Positions 7,473 to 15,964 are shown, counted from the first letter of the stretch. The stretch: 21,666 nucleotides of DNA from Opitutales bacterium (GCA_007132315.1 SLOW01000177.1:1-21666); one strand, 5' to 3'. Made by a program: numbers and translations. The notes: generated by a model from the sequence alone, not told the origin.

Positions 7473-8207
7473 ATGACGACCGGTCAACCTCCCGAAGAGC
7501 CGCCTCTGTTCACCATGGACCAGGCTTCCCTGGGCTACGGAAGCACCGAAGTTCTAGGTCGGGTGGATTTCATCTGCCGGCGGACCGATTTCGTGGCATT
7601 CGTAGGTGCCAATGGTTCGGGAAAATCCACCTTCATCAAGACGGTGGCCGGACTCATCCCCCCGCTCGGGGGGGACCTTCAGTACGCGGTGCGCGGGGAC
7701 CGCCCGCCGGTAATGGGCTACGTTCCCCAGAACGAAAAGCTGGATCCGATATTCCCCATCACCGCTTACGAAGTGGTGCTGATGGGTACCTATTCGTTTC
7801 TGGGCCCTGGGCGCCGGGTGAAGGAGGAACACCGGGCGGAGGCGCGGCGGGCGCTGAGCGACCTCGACGTCGAAGGTCTCGCCGGGCAGCGTTTTTCCAA
7901 GCTGTCGGGCGGCCAGAAACAGCGCGTGCTGCTCGCCCGCGCGCTGGTGATGAACCCGGAGTTGCTGCTGCTCGACGAACCGACTTCGGGTGTCGATGCA
8001 AAATCGGAACGCTCTTTTATGGCCAAGCTGGCCGAACTCAACCGGGAACGCGGCGTGGCAATCGTCCTGGCCAGTCACAACCTGCCCCTCCTCAAGCAGT
8101 TCGCCCCCCGCATCGCCTGGTTCCACCAGGGGCGGGTTCAGGTGGACGCCACAGCATCGATGCTCGATCACATCGAACGCGAAGCGGGTGTGGGGATATT
8201 TCTCTGA
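7473..8207 (+). CDS. znuC: Metal ABC transporter ATP-binding protein
   Basis: 244 aa from the chosen ATG. Motifs: Walker A GANGSGKST, Q-loop VPQNEK, signature LSGGQKQR, Walker B LLLLDEPTSG and switch ASHN. This is the cytoplasmic ATPase that powers the importer. An upstream ATG at 7404 would overlap the end of znuA by 23 nt and add a low-quality N-terminus. ATG at 7473 or 7515 (just before the conserved core) is more likely, and neither has a strong Shine-Dalgarno. Translation is probably coupled to znuA. Domain assignment is certain, zinc specificity is inferred from znuA. Confidence 0.9.
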   Translation: MTTGQPPEEPPLFTMDQASLGYGSTEVLGRVDFICRRTDFVAFVGANGSGKSTFIKTVAGLIPPLGGDLQYAVRGDRPPVMGYVPQNEKLDPIFPITAYEVVLMGTYSFLGPGRRVKEEHRAEARRALSDLDVEGLAGQRFSKLSGGQKQRVLLARALVMNPELLLLDEPTSGVDAKSERSFMAKLAELNRERGVAIVLASHNLPLLKQFAPRIAWFHQGRVQVDATASMLDHIEREAGVGIFL

Positions 8208-8210
8208 GTT

Positions 8211-9089
8211 ATGATGGAGTTTCTTCAACTTGAAGACCTGCGCGCCGCCTGGCCCTACCTGCGCCACGGGGTGGGCATGGCCCTGATCATCGGAGCGGTT
8301 TGCCCGTTGATCGGAATTTATTTCGTCCTGCGGCGGATCGTCTTCATCGGAGTGGCTATTCCGCAGGTTTCCTCGGCCGGAATCGCCTTCGCCTTCCTGA
8401 GCCAGGGCATGGGGTGGTTCGGCCTCCTGCCCGGAGCGACTCCACACATGGGCGTGGCACTGACCGGGTCCATCGTTTTCACCCTGATCGCGCTCCTCTC
8501 CATGGGACTGCTGCTGCCTCGCGGCGGACAGGCGGAGGCTGTCATCGGACTGGTCTTCGTGGCGGTCAGCGGACTGAGTCTCGTACTGATCGCCAACGCC
8601 CCGGTGGCGGAAGCGGGCCTGCTCAACATGCTCAAGGGCGAGATCGTCGCCGTCACCGCGGTGGACCTGATCCAGGCCGTGGTCTTCTTCGGACTGGTGG
8701 GCGGCCTGCTGCTGGTTTTCAATAAGGATTTCCTCCTGCTCGCCTTCGACCGCGACCTGGCGGTCACCATGGGCAAGGCGGTCGCGGCCTGGGATGTGTT
8801 CTTCTTCATTCTGGCCGGCGTCGCCGTTTCCGTGGCGGTGTTCAACGTCGGCCCCATTGCCGGATTCGCCTTCCTGATCGTCCCTCCATTGATCGGCCTG
8901 CTGTTCAGCCGGAACATGGTGATGCTGTTCCCGCTCTCGGCGGCGGTCGGGATTGTCGGCTCGCTGGCGGGCTTTTTCCTCGCCTTCCGCTTCGATCTGC
9001 CGGCCGGTCCGGCCGGAGCCGTCTTCCTCGGCGCGACCTACGCCGTGCTGGCGGGAGTCAAGATATTGGCTCTGCGTTGCTTCCGTTGA
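8211..9089 (+). CDS. znuB: Metal ABC transporter permease
   Basis: 292 aa, strongly hydrophobic, with about eight membrane helices, typical of the ABC-3 (ZnuB/TroC/MntB) permease family. Conserved-looking stretches include GVAIPQVSSAGIAFAF near residue 47 and VGPIAGFAFLIVPPLIGLLF near 215. It starts 3 nt after the znuC stop at tandem ATGs (8211, 8214) without a clear Shine-Dalgarno, so translational coupling is likely. It forms the membrane channel of the importer with ZnuC. Confidence 0.9.
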   Translation: MMEFLQLEDLRAAWPYLRHGVGMALIIGAVCPLIGIYFVLRRIVFIGVAIPQVSSAGIAFAFLSQGMGWFGLLPGATPHMGVALTGSIVFTLIALLSMGLLLPRGGQAEAVIGLVFVAVSGLSLVLIANAPVAEAGLLNMLKGEIVAVTAVDLIQAVVFFGLVGGLLLVFNKDFLLLAFDRDLAVTMGKAVAAWDVFFFILAGVAVSVAVFNVGPIAGFAFLIVPPLIGLLFSRNMVMLFPLSAAVGIVGSLAGFFLAFRFDLPAGPAGAVFLGATYAVLAGVKILALRCFR

Positions 9090-9110
9090 CCGCCGCCCAC
9101 GGGACGGCGG
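9090..9110. other. Hairpin between convergent znuB and tsaB
   Basis: CCGCCG (9090-9095) pairs with CGGCGG (9105-9110) around a 9-nt loop in the 37-nt gap between the two convergent genes. No T run follows on either strand. It may help end transcription or stabilise 3' ends. Confidence 0.35.
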
Positions 9111-9126
9111 GAACGCCCGGCACGGG

Positions 9127-9759
9127 TCACCCGACGCCCGCCCCGCCCCTCCACCGGGCGTATTCGGGAGGGCGCAACACCAGGGGTTCGGGGTTCTCGA
9201 CCGGGCGGAGCAGCCCGTGGCGCCGGAACCAGGGAGCGGCGGAGGCCAGGTCGTACTCCAGCGGGCGCACCGGCACCGGAGCCGGACGAACCACGCCGCC
9301 TTCGGGGGAACGCCAGAGCGGCTCCGAAGCCGCGATCAGCGCCGCGTCGTCCACCCGGCGGGGCCGGCCGATGCCGCCGTCGCAATCGACGGCCAGCAGG
9401 TTCCAGTGCCGCCGGCGCGCGTCGCTGATCACCCCGAACGGCGGCGATTCGCCGCGTTCGAGCAGGGAGGCGGCCAGAACCGCCAGGTTGCCGTAGGCCA
9501 GACAGGGGGCGACACCGGCCGCCCGCCGGCGCCACGCGCGCACGGCCAGAGAGGCCACCCGCATGCCCAGAATGGAACCGGGACCTTCGCAGAATACAAA
9601 ACCATCCAACTCCGCCAGACGTTTCCCGGCATCCCTCAGGGCGTCGCCCACCGCCGGAAAAAGCTGTTCCGCCGGCGCCCCCGCGCGTCTTTCCAGGGCC
9701 AGCCAGCGATCGCGGTCGAGCAAACCCGCGTACACCACCGGCAGGGAAGCGTCGAGCAC
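9127..9759 (-). CDS. tsaB: TsaB-like tRNA threonylcarbamoyladenosine biosynthesis protein
   Basis: About 210 aa. The ASKHA-fold core is recognisable: VLDASLPVVYAGLL matches the first strand, LFPAVGDALRDAG the following helix, and FCEGPGSILGMRVASLAVRAW is the TsaB signature (family form GPGSFTGLR). TsaB partners TsaD in making the t6A37 tRNA modification. The C-terminal half is divergent. The start is uncertain: GTG at 9759 truncates the first strand to M-L-D. A strong GGAGGG (9778-9773) lies 10 nt before a CTG at 9762 and 13 nt before the GTG, hinting at a rare CTG start. A GTG at 9840 would give 237 aa. No in-frame ATG is suitably placed. It is divergent from tig and convergent with znuB. 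Confidence 0.8.
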   Translation of the reverse strand: MLDASLPVVYAGLLDRDRWLALERRAGAPAEQLFPAVGDALRDAGKRLAELDGFVFCEGPGSILGMRVASLAVRAWRRRAAGVAPCLAYGNLAVLAASLLERGESPPFGVISDARRRHWNLLAVDCDGGIGRPRRVDDAALIAASEPLWRSPEGGVVRPAPVPVRPLEYDLASAAPWFRRHGLLRPVENPEPLVLRPPEYARWRGGAGVG

Positions 9760-9790
9760 CAGCCACGCGCTTCCCTCCGGGATTATGTCA

Positions 9791-9820
9791 TTGACCGCTC
9801 CCGCGGGGCTCGGTTCTGAT
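9791..9820 (+). promoter_or_regulatory. Weak sigma-70-like promoter candidate for tig
   Basis: TTGACC (9791-9796) and TCTGAT (9815-9820) are spaced 18 nt and end 27 nt before the tig GTG, within the 88-nt divergent tsaB/tig spacer. The -10 match is poor, so this is only a candidate. Confidence 0.3.
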
Positions 9821-9847
9821 GGACTGTTTAACCCAGACACAAGAGCT

Positions 9848-11158
9848 GTGAATATCAAAACCGACGACATCAACGCGACCAGAAAAACGCTCGTGGTCAC
9901 CATGACCGCCGACGAGATCGAAAACGAGCATGGAAACGTGCTCGGCGAGTTCGCTAAACAGGCCCGGATTCCGGGCTTCCGCCCGGGAAAGGCGCCCCGG
10001 CCCATGGTTGAAAAGCGTTTCGGCCGCGAAATCGCGGACGAGTTGAACAAGAAGGTCGTTTCCAACGCCTACCGGGAAGCACTCAAAGAGACCAACACCG
10101 AGGTTTTTCAGGTGATCGATATCTCCGGCGCGGAACTCGAACGCGGACGCGACAACGAAATCCAGTTCACCGTTGATGTGCACCCCGACTTCAATCTGCC
10201 GGAATACAAAGGCATTCCGGTCGAGAAGGCCGACGCGTCGGTGGAGGACGGCGAAGTGGAGAGCACCATTGAAACGCTCCGCAATCAACGGGCGGATTAC
10301 GAGGTCGTGGAGCGGGAAGCGGCTGCCGGCGACTACGTTAAAATCTCCTATGAAGGGCGGATCGGCGAGCAACCGATCGCGGAACGCGTGCCCGAACGGC
10401 CGATTTTCGGCACTCAGAATGCCACGTGGGAGGAAGTCGGCAGCCAGGAAGCGGGCATTCCCGGATTCGCGGAGCAGTTGGCCGGCATGAAGGCCGGGGA
10501 CAAGAAGGAGATCACCGTCGAGTTCCCCGATGATTTCTCCGAACAGGCCCTCGCCGGCCAGGAGGCCCTGTACTCGGTGGAAATGCTCGAAGTGCGCGAA
10601 AAGAAGCTGCCCGAATTGGACGATGCGTTCCTCGAAGGGTTGAACGTGAAAAGCCTGGATGAGCTGAAGGAGCAGATCCGCACGGAACTGGCCCAACGCA
10701 AGGAATACGACGGCCGGGCCAAACAGCGCCAGCAGTTGAGCGACGCCCTCCTGGAACGAATCGAGTTCTCCGTCCCCGAATCGGCCGTCGAAGGCGAAAC
10801 CAACAACATCCTCCACCGCATGATCGAACAGAACCTGCGGCAGGGCGTGCCGGAGGCCGAACTGGAAAAGCACAAGGAGCGGATTTACGAAGAGGGCCGG
10901 AAAGCGGCCGTCCGGCGGGTGAAACTCCGCATGATCCTGATGAAAATCGCCGAGGCCGAGAGCCTCAAAATCGAAAACGAGGACATGCAGCGCTACCTCA
11001 TGCAGGAAGCCATGCAGAGCGGCAAACGCCCCGACGATCTGGTCAAGGAACTGCGCAAGGACGAGGACCGGGTCCGCTCCATTCAACAGAACATCCTTTT
11101 TGACAAGACACTTGATTTCCTCCTCGGCGAGGCTAACCTTCCAGAGAGCAAAACATGA
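9848..11158 (+). CDS. tig: Trigger factor, ribosome-associated chaperone and peptidyl-prolyl isomerase
   Basis: 436 aa, the usual trigger-factor length. The N-terminal domain includes GFRPGKAPR, the ribosome-binding signature (about residues 42-50). The FKBP-type PPIase domain (about 150-250) includes GDYVKISYEGRIG and GMKAGDKKEITVEFP, and the C-terminal chaperone domain is highly charged and helical. It captures nascent chains at the ribosome exit. The GTG start at 9848 gives MNIKTDDINATRKTL. The open frame extends upstream, but that extension is antisense to tsaB and does not match the family. Its stop overlaps the clpP start by 4 nt (ATGA), so tig-clpP-clpX is an operon, the conserved bacterial order. 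Confidence 0.95.
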   Translation: MNIKTDDINATRKTLVVTMTADEIENEHGNVLGEFAKQARIPGFRPGKAPRPMVEKRFGREIADELNKKVVSNAYREALKETNTEVFQVIDISGAELERGRDNEIQFTVDVHPDFNLPEYKGIPVEKADASVEDGEVESTIETLRNQRADYEVVEREAAAGDYVKISYEGRIGEQPIAERVPERPIFGTQNATWEEVGSQEAGIPGFAEQLAGMKAGDKKEITVEFPDDFSEQALAGQEALYSVEMLEVREKKLPELDDAFLEGLNVKSLDELKEQIRTELAQRKEYDGRAKQRQQLSDALLERIEFSVPESAVEGETNNILHRMIEQNLRQGVPEAELEKHKERIYEEGRKAAVRRVKLRMILMKIAEAESLKIENEDMQRYLMQEAMQSGKRPDDLVKELRKDEDRVRSIQQNILFDKTLDFLLGEANLPESKT

Positions 11159-11799
11159 CCCAGAGAGACGCAACACCTTCCAACAGCAGCTACTACGTCC
11201 CCGTCATCACCGAAAACACGGCGCGGGGCGAGCGGAGCATGGACATTTACAGCCGGCTCCTCAAGGACCGTATCGTTTTTATCAGTACGCCCATCGACGA
11301 CGGCGTCGCCAACGTGGTCATCGCCCAGTTGCTCTTTCTGCAGATGGAGGACGCAAAAAAGGACATCAACCTTTACATCAACTCCCCCGGCGGTGTGGTC
11401 ACCGGCGGGATGGCGATCTACGACACCATCAATTTTCTGCACTGCGACGTGGTCACCTACTGCATCGGGCAGGCCGCAAGCATGGCCACCCTGCTTCTCG
11501 CGGCCGGAACCAAGGGCAAGCGTTTCGCGCTTCCCAACAGCCGCGTGATGATCCACCAGCCCTCGGGTTACGCCACCGGGCAGACGTCGGACATCTCCAT
11601 CCAGGCCCGCGAGGTGATTCGCTGGAAGAAGACGCTCAACGAAACCCTGGCCCGCCACACCGACAAGCCGGTCGAGCAAATCGAGAAGGATTCGGACCGC
11701 GATTATTTCATGACCGCGGAGGAAGCCAAGGCCTACGGCATCGTGGACAACGTGGTGGAGGACAAGAACCAGGCCCAGGAAATCAAACAAGCCGTCTGA
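11155..11799 (+). CDS. clpP: ATP-dependent Clp protease proteolytic subunit
   Basis: 214 aa serine peptidase forming the proteolytic chamber. The catalytic triad is visible: S109 in GQAASMA, H134 in VMIHQP and D183 in DRDYFM. NSPGG (76-80) forms the oxyanion region. The short N-terminal tail before the mature start may be removed autocatalytically, as is known in this family. The ATG overlaps the tig stop, and clpX follows 4 nt later, so the protease and its unfoldase are co-expressed. Confidence 0.97.
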   Translation: MTQRDATPSNSSYYVPVITENTARGERSMDIYSRLLKDRIVFISTPIDDGVANVVIAQLLFLQMEDAKKDINLYINSPGGVVTGGMAIYDTINFLHCDVVTYCIGQAASMATLLLAAGTKGKRFALPNSRVMIHQPSGYATGQTSDISIQAREVIRWKKTLNETLARHTDKPVEQIEKDSDRDYFMTAEEAKAYGIVDNVVEDKNQAQEIKQAV

Positions 11800-11803
11800 T
11801 TGT

Positions 11804-13105
11804 ATGGCGAAGTCATCCAAACTCACGCTCTGTTCGTTCTGCGGAAAATCGCAGAACGAAGTGAAAAAACTGATCGCCGGGCCGGCCGTCTATATCTGCG
11901 ACTCCTGCGTGATGGTCTGCAAGACGATCATCGACCGCGAAACCCAGCCGCACCCGGAGCCCCAGGCGGGCGCGGCGCCGTTCAAGTTGCTCAAGCCCCT
12001 GCAGATCAAAGAGGTTTTGGATGATTACATCATCGGACAGGAACAGGCGAAAAAAGTCCTGTCCGTCGCCGTTTACAACCACTACAAACGTCTCGTCTTC
12101 GGTCAACGCATGGGCAACCGCAAGGAGCCGGCGATGGCTTCGGAGTTCTCGGACGTCGAAGTCGAGAAAAGCAACATTCTCCTGATCGGCCCCACCGGCT
12201 CGGGCAAGACGCTCCTCGCCCGCACGCTCGCCAGCACGCTGGACGTCCCCTTCGCTATCGCCGACGCCACCACCCTCACCGAATCCGGGTACGTGGGCGA
12301 AGACGTGGAAAACATCGTCTTGCGGCTGCTGCAGGCCGCGAATTACGACGTCAAGAAAGCCGAAGCCGGCATCATCTACGTCGATGAGATCGACAAAATC
12401 GGCCGCAAAACCGACAACGTTTCGATCACCCGGGACGTCTCCGGTGAAGGGGTCCAGCAGGCCCTGCTCAAAATCCTGGAGGGCACGGTGTGCAACGTCC
12501 CGCCACAGGGCGGGCGCAAACACCCGAACCAGGAGTACATCCAGATCGACACCTCGAACATCCTCTTCGTCTGTGGCGGCGCGTTTGTCGGGCTCGACGA
12601 GATCATCAAACGTCGCGACGGAGCCAAGGTCCTCGGCTATGGATCCACCCCGGCCCGCGATGAGGGGCCGCAAGGCGAGCAGATCATGAAAAAGATCGCC
12701 CCCGAGGATCTGGTGCGATTCGGCATGATCCCCGAATTCATCGGTCGCCTCCCGGTTGTGTCGGTACTGGACGAGCTGTCACTGGCCGATCTCGAAAAGA
12801 TTCTCCAGCAAACCAAGAACTCGCTGGTCAAGCAATACGGCAAACTGTTCGCCATGGACGGCGTCAGCCTGCGCTTCACCCGCGACGCCATCCAGGCCAT
12901 CGCCGCGCGCGCCAAGGAATTAAAAACCGGCGCCCGCGCCCTGCGCTCGATCATGGAAAAACTGATGTTGGAGTGCATGTATGAGTTGCCCCAACGGGAC
13001 GACGTCAACGAAGTGATCATCGATCGCGCGGTGGTCGAAGGACGCCGGAAGCCCCGCCTGAAAAAGGGCTCGAACAAGAGCGGCGGCAAGAAGAACGCCG
13101 CTTAG
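11804..13105 (+). CDS. clpX: ClpX, ATP-dependent unfoldase of ClpXP
   Basis: 433 aa AAA+ ATPase. The N-terminal zinc-binding domain has C10, C13, C32 and C35. The AAA+ core shows Walker A GPTGSGKT (129-136), pore loop GYVG (162-165), Walker B IYVDEID (191-197), the arginine-finger region GRLP (314-317) and sensor II GAR (376-378). ClpX recognises, unfolds and feeds substrates to ClpP. The C-terminus is rich in Lys (KKGSNKSGGKKNAA). It starts 4 nt after clpP with no obvious Shine-Dalgarno, which suggests coupling. Confidence 0.97.
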   Translation: MAKSSKLTLCSFCGKSQNEVKKLIAGPAVYICDSCVMVCKTIIDRETQPHPEPQAGAAPFKLLKPLQIKEVLDDYIIGQEQAKKVLSVAVYNHYKRLVFGQRMGNRKEPAMASEFSDVEVEKSNILLIGPTGSGKTLLARTLASTLDVPFAIADATTLTESGYVGEDVENIVLRLLQAANYDVKKAEAGIIYVDEIDKIGRKTDNVSITRDVSGEGVQQALLKILEGTVCNVPPQGGRKHPNQEYIQIDTSNILFVCGGAFVGLDEIIKRRDGAKVLGYGSTPARDEGPQGEQIMKKIAPEDLVRFGMIPEFIGRLPVVSVLDELSLADLEKILQQTKNSLVKQYGKLFAMDGVSLRFTRDAIQAIAARAKELKTGARALRSIMEKLMLECMYELPQRDDVNEVIIDRAVVEGRRKPRLKKGSNKSGGKKNAA

Positions 13106-13336
13106 GAATCTGCCGGCGAAGGCCGGCGGAGTCCTGGAATTTCGTCACCAGACACCCTTTTTCGCTTGCTCTTCGCTTTCCGGAATGAGTGACTGGGCCT
13201 TGCGTTAGAAACCCGGTCCACCGGACCGCGTTTCCATGATTCTCCGGATTGCCGGAGTTCAACGGTGAAACCGGCGCGGTCGCTGGTTTCACGGATCCCG
13301 AAACGGGGTTCCAAAAATCATGAAACCAAGCAATCC
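13106..13336 (+). promoter_or_regulatory. Long structured leader of rpsO with mutually exclusive hairpins
   Basis: 231 nt without a gene, rich in hairpins: GCCGGC-GAAG-GCCGGC (13112-13127), CGGTCC-ACC-GGACCG (13214-13228), CTCCGG-ATTG-CCGGAG (13242-13257), a perfect 12-bp stem with one G-U (13265-13276 with 13281-13292), and GGATCCCG-AAA-CGGGGTTC (13293-13311). Segment GGTTTCA (13285-13291) can pair either with 13266-13272 upstream or with TGAAACC (13321-13327), which ends 9 nt before the rpsO ATG. No terminator T run follows, so a translation-level switch is the natural reading. S15 autoregulation of rpsO is known in several bacteria. Confidence 0.6.
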
Positions 13337-13600
13337 ATGGCAGAAGAGAATAAGAACGAGATCATCAAAGAGTATCAGATCAATGATAAAGACACCGGGT
13401 CCAGCGAGGTACAAGTCGCCATCCTGACATCCCGGATCGTCGCGTTAACCGAGCACCTGCGAACCCACCGCAAGGATTACCATTCGCGTCGCGGGTTGAT
13501 CGCCATGACCAGCCGCCGACGCAAGCTGCTCGATTACATGAAACGTAAGGACCTGAATCGGTACAACAACCTGATTCAGCGTTTGAACATTCGCAGATAG
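13337..13600 (+). CDS. rpsO: Ribosomal protein uS15
   Basis: 87 aa, matching the usual 88-89 aa S15. Typical residues include DTGSSEVQVAILTSRIVALTEHL (about 18-40) and the 16S rRNA-binding DYHSRRGL (45-52) with RRRKLLDYMK. It binds the helix 20-22 junction of 16S rRNA early in 30S assembly. The frame is open from 13265, but the extra 24 residues are the structured leader, not S15. No standard Shine-Dalgarno precedes the ATG; AAG at 13328-13330 is the only candidate and abuts the alternative pairing segment. It is followed by pnp, the classic rpsO-pnp neighbourhood. Confidence 0.96.
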   Translation: MAEENKNEIIKEYQINDKDTGSSEVQVAILTSRIVALTEHLRTHRKDYHSRRGLIAMTSRRRKLLDYMKRKDLNRYNNLIQRLNIRR

Positions 13601-13601
13601 G

Positions 13602-13631
13602 ACCATGCGGGCGAAACAGCCCTCCTATGGT
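13602..13631 (+). other. Hairpin directly after rpsO
   Basis: ACCAT (13602-13606) pairs with ATGGT (13627-13631) and GGGC (13609-13612) with GCCC (13619-13622), forming an interrupted stem just after the rpsO stop. Probably a 3' stabiliser or processing site preceding the true terminator. Confidence 0.4.
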
Positions 13632-13653
13632 TTGCGGCAAGCAGCCCTTTTTT

Positions 13654-13700
13654 GGCAACCGGAGGAACGGCCCGGCCAGTCCTTCCGGCTGCCCCTTTTT
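13654..13700 (+). terminator. Intrinsic terminator between rpsO and pnp
   Basis: GGCAACCGGA-GGA pairs with TCC-TTCCGGCTGCC over about 12 bp with one mismatch and one bulge, followed by CCTTTTT (13694-13700). It should partially or fully separate rpsO from pnp transcription. Confidence 0.8.
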
Positions 13701-13757
13701 CCGTGCGGTCGAGGGCTGTGTTAAGAAGAGAGAACGAACAACATCGGTAAGCAACTC

Positions 13758-15896
13758 ATGAAGCAAAAACACACCACCCTCATCGAAGAAACGGGGATTA
13801 CCCTCGCCACCGGCACCCTGGCCAAACACGCCAACGGAGCCGTCACCATCGCCCTCGGCGAAACCACTGTCTTTGTGGCGGCCACCGTCGCCAACGCGCT
13901 CCGCCCCGGCCAGGACTTTTTTCCCCTGACCGTCGATTACCGCGAAAAATTCGCCGCGGCCGGCCGCTTTCCCGGCGGCTACTTCAAGCGTGAAGGCCGT
14001 CCCTCGGAAAAGGAGATCCTCACCTGCCGACTGACCGACCGACCGCTGCGCCCGCTGTTCCCGAAAGGCTTCCTCAACGAAGTCCAGGTCGCCGGCATGC
14101 TGCTCTCCACCGACAGTGAAAACGAGCCGGACATCCTCATGATCAACGGCGCCTCCGCCGCCCTTGCGATTTCCGACATTCCCTGGGACGGCCCCATCGC
14201 CGCGATCCGCCTCGGTGAAATCAACGGCGAATTCGTGGTCAACCCGACGATCGAACAGCAGTACGAATCCACCCTCGACCTGATTTACGTCGGCACCGAG
14301 ACCGAAATGCTGATGATCGAAGGCAGCGCCGACCAGATTCCGGAAGAGCGCTTCGTGGAAGCCCTTGAGTTCGCTCAGGGTGCCATCCAGCCCATCATCA
14401 AAGCGATCAAAGACCTGGCGGATCAGGCGGGTAAACCGAAGCGCGAGTTCGAATTGGTCCGCGCCAAGCCCGAGGTGATGGACATCGTTCGCCGGGAAGC
14501 TCCGGCCAAACTGGCCGAAGCCGTCTTCCAGGACAATCGACGCGAACGCGAACAATCGGTTTCCGTGGTGATCGAAGAAACCACCAAGACCATCGAACGG
14601 GAACTGGGCGAGGACGGTTTCGAAGAACACGACGTCGCCATCGCCTTTGAAGAGGTCCAGGAAGACGTGTACCGCAGCAATATCCTGGAACAGGGCAAAC
14701 GGGTGGACGGACGCGGCCCGCTGGACCTGCGTGAGATCGGCAGCGACGTCGGTCTCCTGCCCCGCGTGCACGGCTCGGCTCTCTTTTACCGCGGCGAGAC
14801 CCAGGCGCTCTGCATGACCACCCTGGCCGCCACCCGCGAATCGCAAAGCCTCGACGCCCTCACCGGCGGAGCCACCACCAAGTCGTTCATCCTCCACTAC
14901 AACTTCCCGCACTACTCGGTCGGAGAAACCGGCCGGATGATGGGACCGGGCCGCCGTGAAATCGGTCACGGAGCCCTGGCTGAACGCTCTCTGCTCGCGG
15001 TCATCCCGGCGGAGGACATCTTCCCCTACTCCATCCGGGTCACATCGGAGATCATGGAGTCCAACGGCTCGACATCCATGGCCTCCATCTGCGGCGGCTG
15101 CCTGTCACTCATGGACGCCGGTGTGCCCATCATCGCACCGGTGGCCGGAATCTCGGTCGGCCTCGTTTCGGCTCGTAACGAATCGGGCGAAATCGACCGC
15201 TACAAGACGCTCACCGACATCCTCGGGGCAGAGGACCACTTTGGTGACATGGACTTCAAGCTGGCCGGAACCAGTGAGGGCATCACCGGTTTCCAGCTCG
15301 ACCTGAAGATCCGCGGCCTGCCGATGTCCATCGCCCGGGAAGCCGTCTTCCAGGCGCGCGACGCCCGGCTCAAAATCCTCAACATCATGCTGGAAACCCT
15401 GGCCGAGCCGCGCAAGGAGATGAACCGGTACGCGCCGCGCATCACCACGATTCAGATCGATCCGGAAAAGATCGGCGCCCTCATCGGCCCGGGCGGCAAG
15501 AACATTCGCCGCATCAGCGAACTGTCCGGAACGACGATCGACATCTCCGACGACGATACCGGCAAGGTGATGATTTACAGCAACAACAAGGACGCCATGG
15601 ACAAAGCCGTGGCCGAAGTGGAGCTGATCTCCGCCGAAATCGTACCGGATAAGATCTACCGCGGCGTGGTGCGCAGCGTGAAGGAGTTCGGCTGTTTCGT
15701 CGAAGTTCTGCCCGGCAAGGAAGGATTGGTACACATCTCCGAACTCGCCGACTTCCGGGTCAACAAGACCGAAGACGTCGCCAAACTGGGCGACGAAATG
15801 TGGGTCAAGTGCATCGGCATCGACGAGCGCGGCCGCGTCCGCCTGAGCCGCAAAGCGGCCCTGGAGGAAATGGAAGCCGCCAAGTCCGAAAGCTGA
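13758..15896 (+). CDS. pnp: Polyribonucleotide nucleotidyltransferase (PNPase)
   Basis: 712 aa, the normal size. Two RNase PH-like domains are clear: the first with YREKFAAAGRFPGGYFKREGRPSEKEIL, the second with GRGPLDLREI, FRGETQ-type YRGETQAL, and MGPGRREIGHGALAERSL. They are followed by a KH domain (IGALIGPGGKNIRRI, about 573-587) and an S1 domain (YRGVVRSVKEFGCFVEVLPGKEGLVHISEL, about 634-663). It degrades RNA 3' to 5' with phosphate and belongs to the RNA-decay machinery. The ATG at 13758 lacks a strong Shine-Dalgarno. The 157-nt spacer from rpsO contains two hairpins. A perfect-looking terminator follows. Confidence 0.97.
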   Translation: MKQKHTTLIEETGITLATGTLAKHANGAVTIALGETTVFVAATVANALRPGQDFFPLTVDYREKFAAAGRFPGGYFKREGRPSEKEILTCRLTDRPLRPLFPKGFLNEVQVAGMLLSTDSENEPDILMINGASAALAISDIPWDGPIAAIRLGEINGEFVVNPTIEQQYESTLDLIYVGTETEMLMIEGSADQIPEERFVEALEFAQGAIQPIIKAIKDLADQAGKPKREFELVRAKPEVMDIVRREAPAKLAEAVFQDNRREREQSVSVVIEETTKTIERELGEDGFEEHDVAIAFEEVQEDVYRSNILEQGKRVDGRGPLDLREIGSDVGLLPRVHGSALFYRGETQALCMTTLAATRESQSLDALTGGATTKSFILHYNFPHYSVGETGRMMGPGRREIGHGALAERSLLAVIPAEDIFPYSIRVTSEIMESNGSTSMASICGGCLSLMDAGVPIIAPVAGISVGLVSARNESGEIDRYKTLTDILGAEDHFGDMDFKLAGTSEGITGFQLDLKIRGLPMSIAREAVFQARDARLKILNIMLETLAEPRKEMNRYAPRITTIQIDPEKIGALIGPGGKNIRRISELSGTTIDISDDDTGKVMIYSNNKDAMDKAVAEVELISAEIVPDKIYRGVVRSVKEFGCFVEVLPGKEGLVHISELADFRVNKTEDVAKLGDEMWVKCIGIDERGRVRLSRKAALEEMEAAKSES

Positions 15897-15930
15897 CCCC
15901 GAAAAAACACCGAATCATCAATTGCAGGAA

Positions 15931-15964
15931 AAGGCGGTCCGCATCGCGCGGCCCGCCTTTTTTT
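15931..15964 (+). terminator. Intrinsic terminator of pnp
   Basis: AAGGCGG-T-CCGC pairs with GCGG-C-CCGCCTT (11 bp, one mismatch) around ATCGC, followed by a long T run (15958-15964), 34 nt after the pnp stop. Confidence 0.93.

Noticed and set aside
9788..11176. 462-aa reverse open frame antisense to tig
   Set aside because: A shadow of the trigger-factor codon pattern; the opposite strand matches a known family over its full length.
13380..14969. 529-aa reverse open frame antisense to pnp/rpsO
   Set aside because: Shadow frame opposite the highly conserved pnp and rpsO; no recognisable domain.
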